A stretch of 22,923 nt of DNA, from NCBI GenBank assembly GCA_964519995.1, contig CAZFLY010000047.1, positions 1 through 22,923 on the forward strand, read 5' to 3'. The notes beneath the pieces are model-generated. The model saw only the letters and a program-made list of their open reading frames with translations. It was not told where the DNA came from and made no database searches. Position numbers and translations under genes: made by a program. Shown here piece by piece: positions 22,042 through 22,923 of this stretch. Within the stretch, counting starts at the first letter, position 1. The number at the start of each line of letters is the position of its first letter. This stretch comes from CAZFLY01 sp964519995 (GTDB taxonomy: Bacteria; Planctomycetota; Phycisphaerae; Sedimentisphaerales; Anaerobacaceae).

Positions 22042-22551
22042 CTCGATGAGCTTGGCATTAACTACGATGACGACCTTATCCAGAAGCTGATAAAGGTGTA
22101 CCGTAATCACATTCCGAAAATCGCCCTGCCGGACGACAGCAGAGATGTTCTTGCTGAGCTGAGCGATAAATACACTTTGGCTCTGCTGACGAATGGTTTC
22201 CTGCCGGCCCAGCAGTTAAAGGTACAGGCTCTTGGAATCGAAAAATATTTTAAGTGCATAATTTATACTGAGCAGCTCGGCCGAAATTACTGGAAACCAT
22301 CGCCAGCCGGCTTTGAAAAGCTGCTGAAAACACTGAACACGAAGGCTGAAACTACTGTGTACGTTGCCGACAACGAAGAAAAGGACTTCATTGCACCGAA
22401 CAAATTGGGCATGTTGACTATTCAGGTAATCCGTCCCGCCCGCATTCACAGAGAAACCTCACCTCCCCCCTGCTCTCTTGCCCGACGCGCCGCCGCGCGG
22501 CATATAATCCACGAACTCAGGCAATTACCCGTCCTTTTAGCCGAACTCTGA
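22042..22551 (+). pseudogene. HAD-superfamily phosphatase, C-terminal two thirds
   Basis: About 169 residues with HAD motif II (ALLTNGF), motif III Lys (RNYWKPSPAGFEKLL) and motif IV (VADNEEKDFIAPNKLGM, two Asp). The N-terminal DxD motif, which forms the phospho-enzyme, is missing and replaced by transposase sequence, so catalysis is not expected. The style (YRNHIPKIALP, IIYTEQLGR) resembles HAD enzymes from surface-polysaccharide loci. The C-terminus looks complete. No promoter or start of its own is seen. Probably the stump of a gene whose 5' end was lost when the transposase inserted and a deletion followed. Confidence 0.8.
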
Positions 22552-22689
22552 AGACAGCAGCCGTTTTGAGATTGGCTTTGATTGGGTTTGTTTTCCAGGC
22601 GGTCTGCGAAGGCGTTCATTTTCATAATCCTTTGTCAAAATTGAGTTTACATTCATTTAGGCCTTAAGAAAATTGGCTTTGTTTTGCAT
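22537..22689 (-). repeat. ORF-like dispersed repeat (MQNKANF type), degenerate
   Basis: The minus strand reads MQNKANFLKA, a stop at 22657-22659, then in the same frame MNVNSILTKDYENE, PPGKQTQSKPISKR and a stop at 22537-22539. I recall this Lys/Gln/Asn-rich reading from many short 'hypothetical proteins' in Phycisphaerae assemblies, where it behaves as an intergenic repeat. It overlaps the last codons of the HAD fragment. No repeat search could be run. Confidence 0.5.
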
Positions 22690-22811
22690 AAAAATAGGCC
22701 GATTTGTAGAGGATTCTCGACAATTGTAGAATTCCGCCTGCCACAGGTGAACCGATGGAGTTGCATCTGGATTTCGTACGGAAAAAAGTCTCCATAAATT
22801 ACGGCCTGTTA

Positions 22812-22880
22812 AGCAAATAGTCTCCGATTTTTGATTTTTGCGTTGTGGTTTTGCGTTTTGCACTTTGGCTTTTGATTTAC
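22812..22880 (-). repeat. Low-complexity repeat (AAATCAAAAGCCAAA type)
   Basis: The minus strand is a chain of short units such as AAATCAAAA, GCAAAA and CAAAA (KPKCKTQ-like reading). There is no gene. It accompanies the ORF-like repeat to its left and looks like one more interspersed element. The rest of 22690-22923 shows nothing recognisable. Confidence 0.4.
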
Positions 22881-22923
22881 CCCGTGAGATAGGCTGTAAA
22901 TAATAGAAATGACTTTATCTCAT

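Noticed and set aside
113..22551. Composite transposon carrying the whole cluster between two rve-type transposases
   Set aside because: The two transposases belong to different subgroups, are in opposite orientation, and the right one is truncated with no matching 13-bp ends near it.

Overview
The window looks like a chromosomal stretch of a planctomycete, probably a member of the Phycisphaerae or a relative. The basis is a family-typical gene set: a membrane Ser/Thr kinase fused to a sulfatase-modifying-factor-like domain, a long ECF-like sigma factor of the planctomycete type, a secreted protein with modules resembling DUF1598, and an ORF-like dispersed repeat at the right end that I recall from Phycisphaerae assemblies. 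No database search was possible, so family names rest on motifs and memory.

Layout. (1) 1-103: 3' part of an initiator tRNA-Met and its terminator. (2) 113-2410: an rve-type DDE insertion sequence with 13-bp terminal inverted repeats, into which a complete IS5-family element (222-1136, 19-bp perfect inverted repeats, TTA target duplication) has inserted. (3) 2452-21108: a large accessory cluster in four transcription blocks. Leftward: an FHA membrane protein, then a small membrane protein. Rightward: an ECF-like sigma factor, then a 179-aa protein. Leftward: a transmembrane Ser/Thr kinase, then a lipoprotein. Rightward, six genes: a MotA/TolQ/ExbB-type proton-channel subunit with a duplicated cytoplasmic tail, a small membrane coiled-coil protein, an ExbD/MotB-like stator protein with a long periplasmic coiled coil, an exported coiled-coil protein, an exported TPR protein and a 1202-aa exported protein with duplicated modules and an RHS-like C-terminus. 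(4) 21110-22923: mobile-element debris. It holds a truncated IS3-type OrfA, an rve-transposase N-terminal half fused in frame to the C-terminal two thirds of a HAD phosphatase, and dispersed repeats.

How the genes may work together (inference). The kinase would sense something outside the cytoplasmic membrane through its helical and FGE-like extracytoplasmic regions. It would phosphorylate itself and partners. The FHA protein would read phosphothreonine, and the sigma factor, which has no visible anti-sigma gene, would set expression. The proton channel (TolQ-type Thr residues, ExbD-type Asp) would use proton motive force to act on periplasmic coiled-coil arms, the TPR protein, the lipoprotein and the 1202-aa protein. 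I know of no described system with this exact composition. It shares an engine type with Tol-Pal, ExbBD, GldLM and Zorya but lacks their diagnostic partners.
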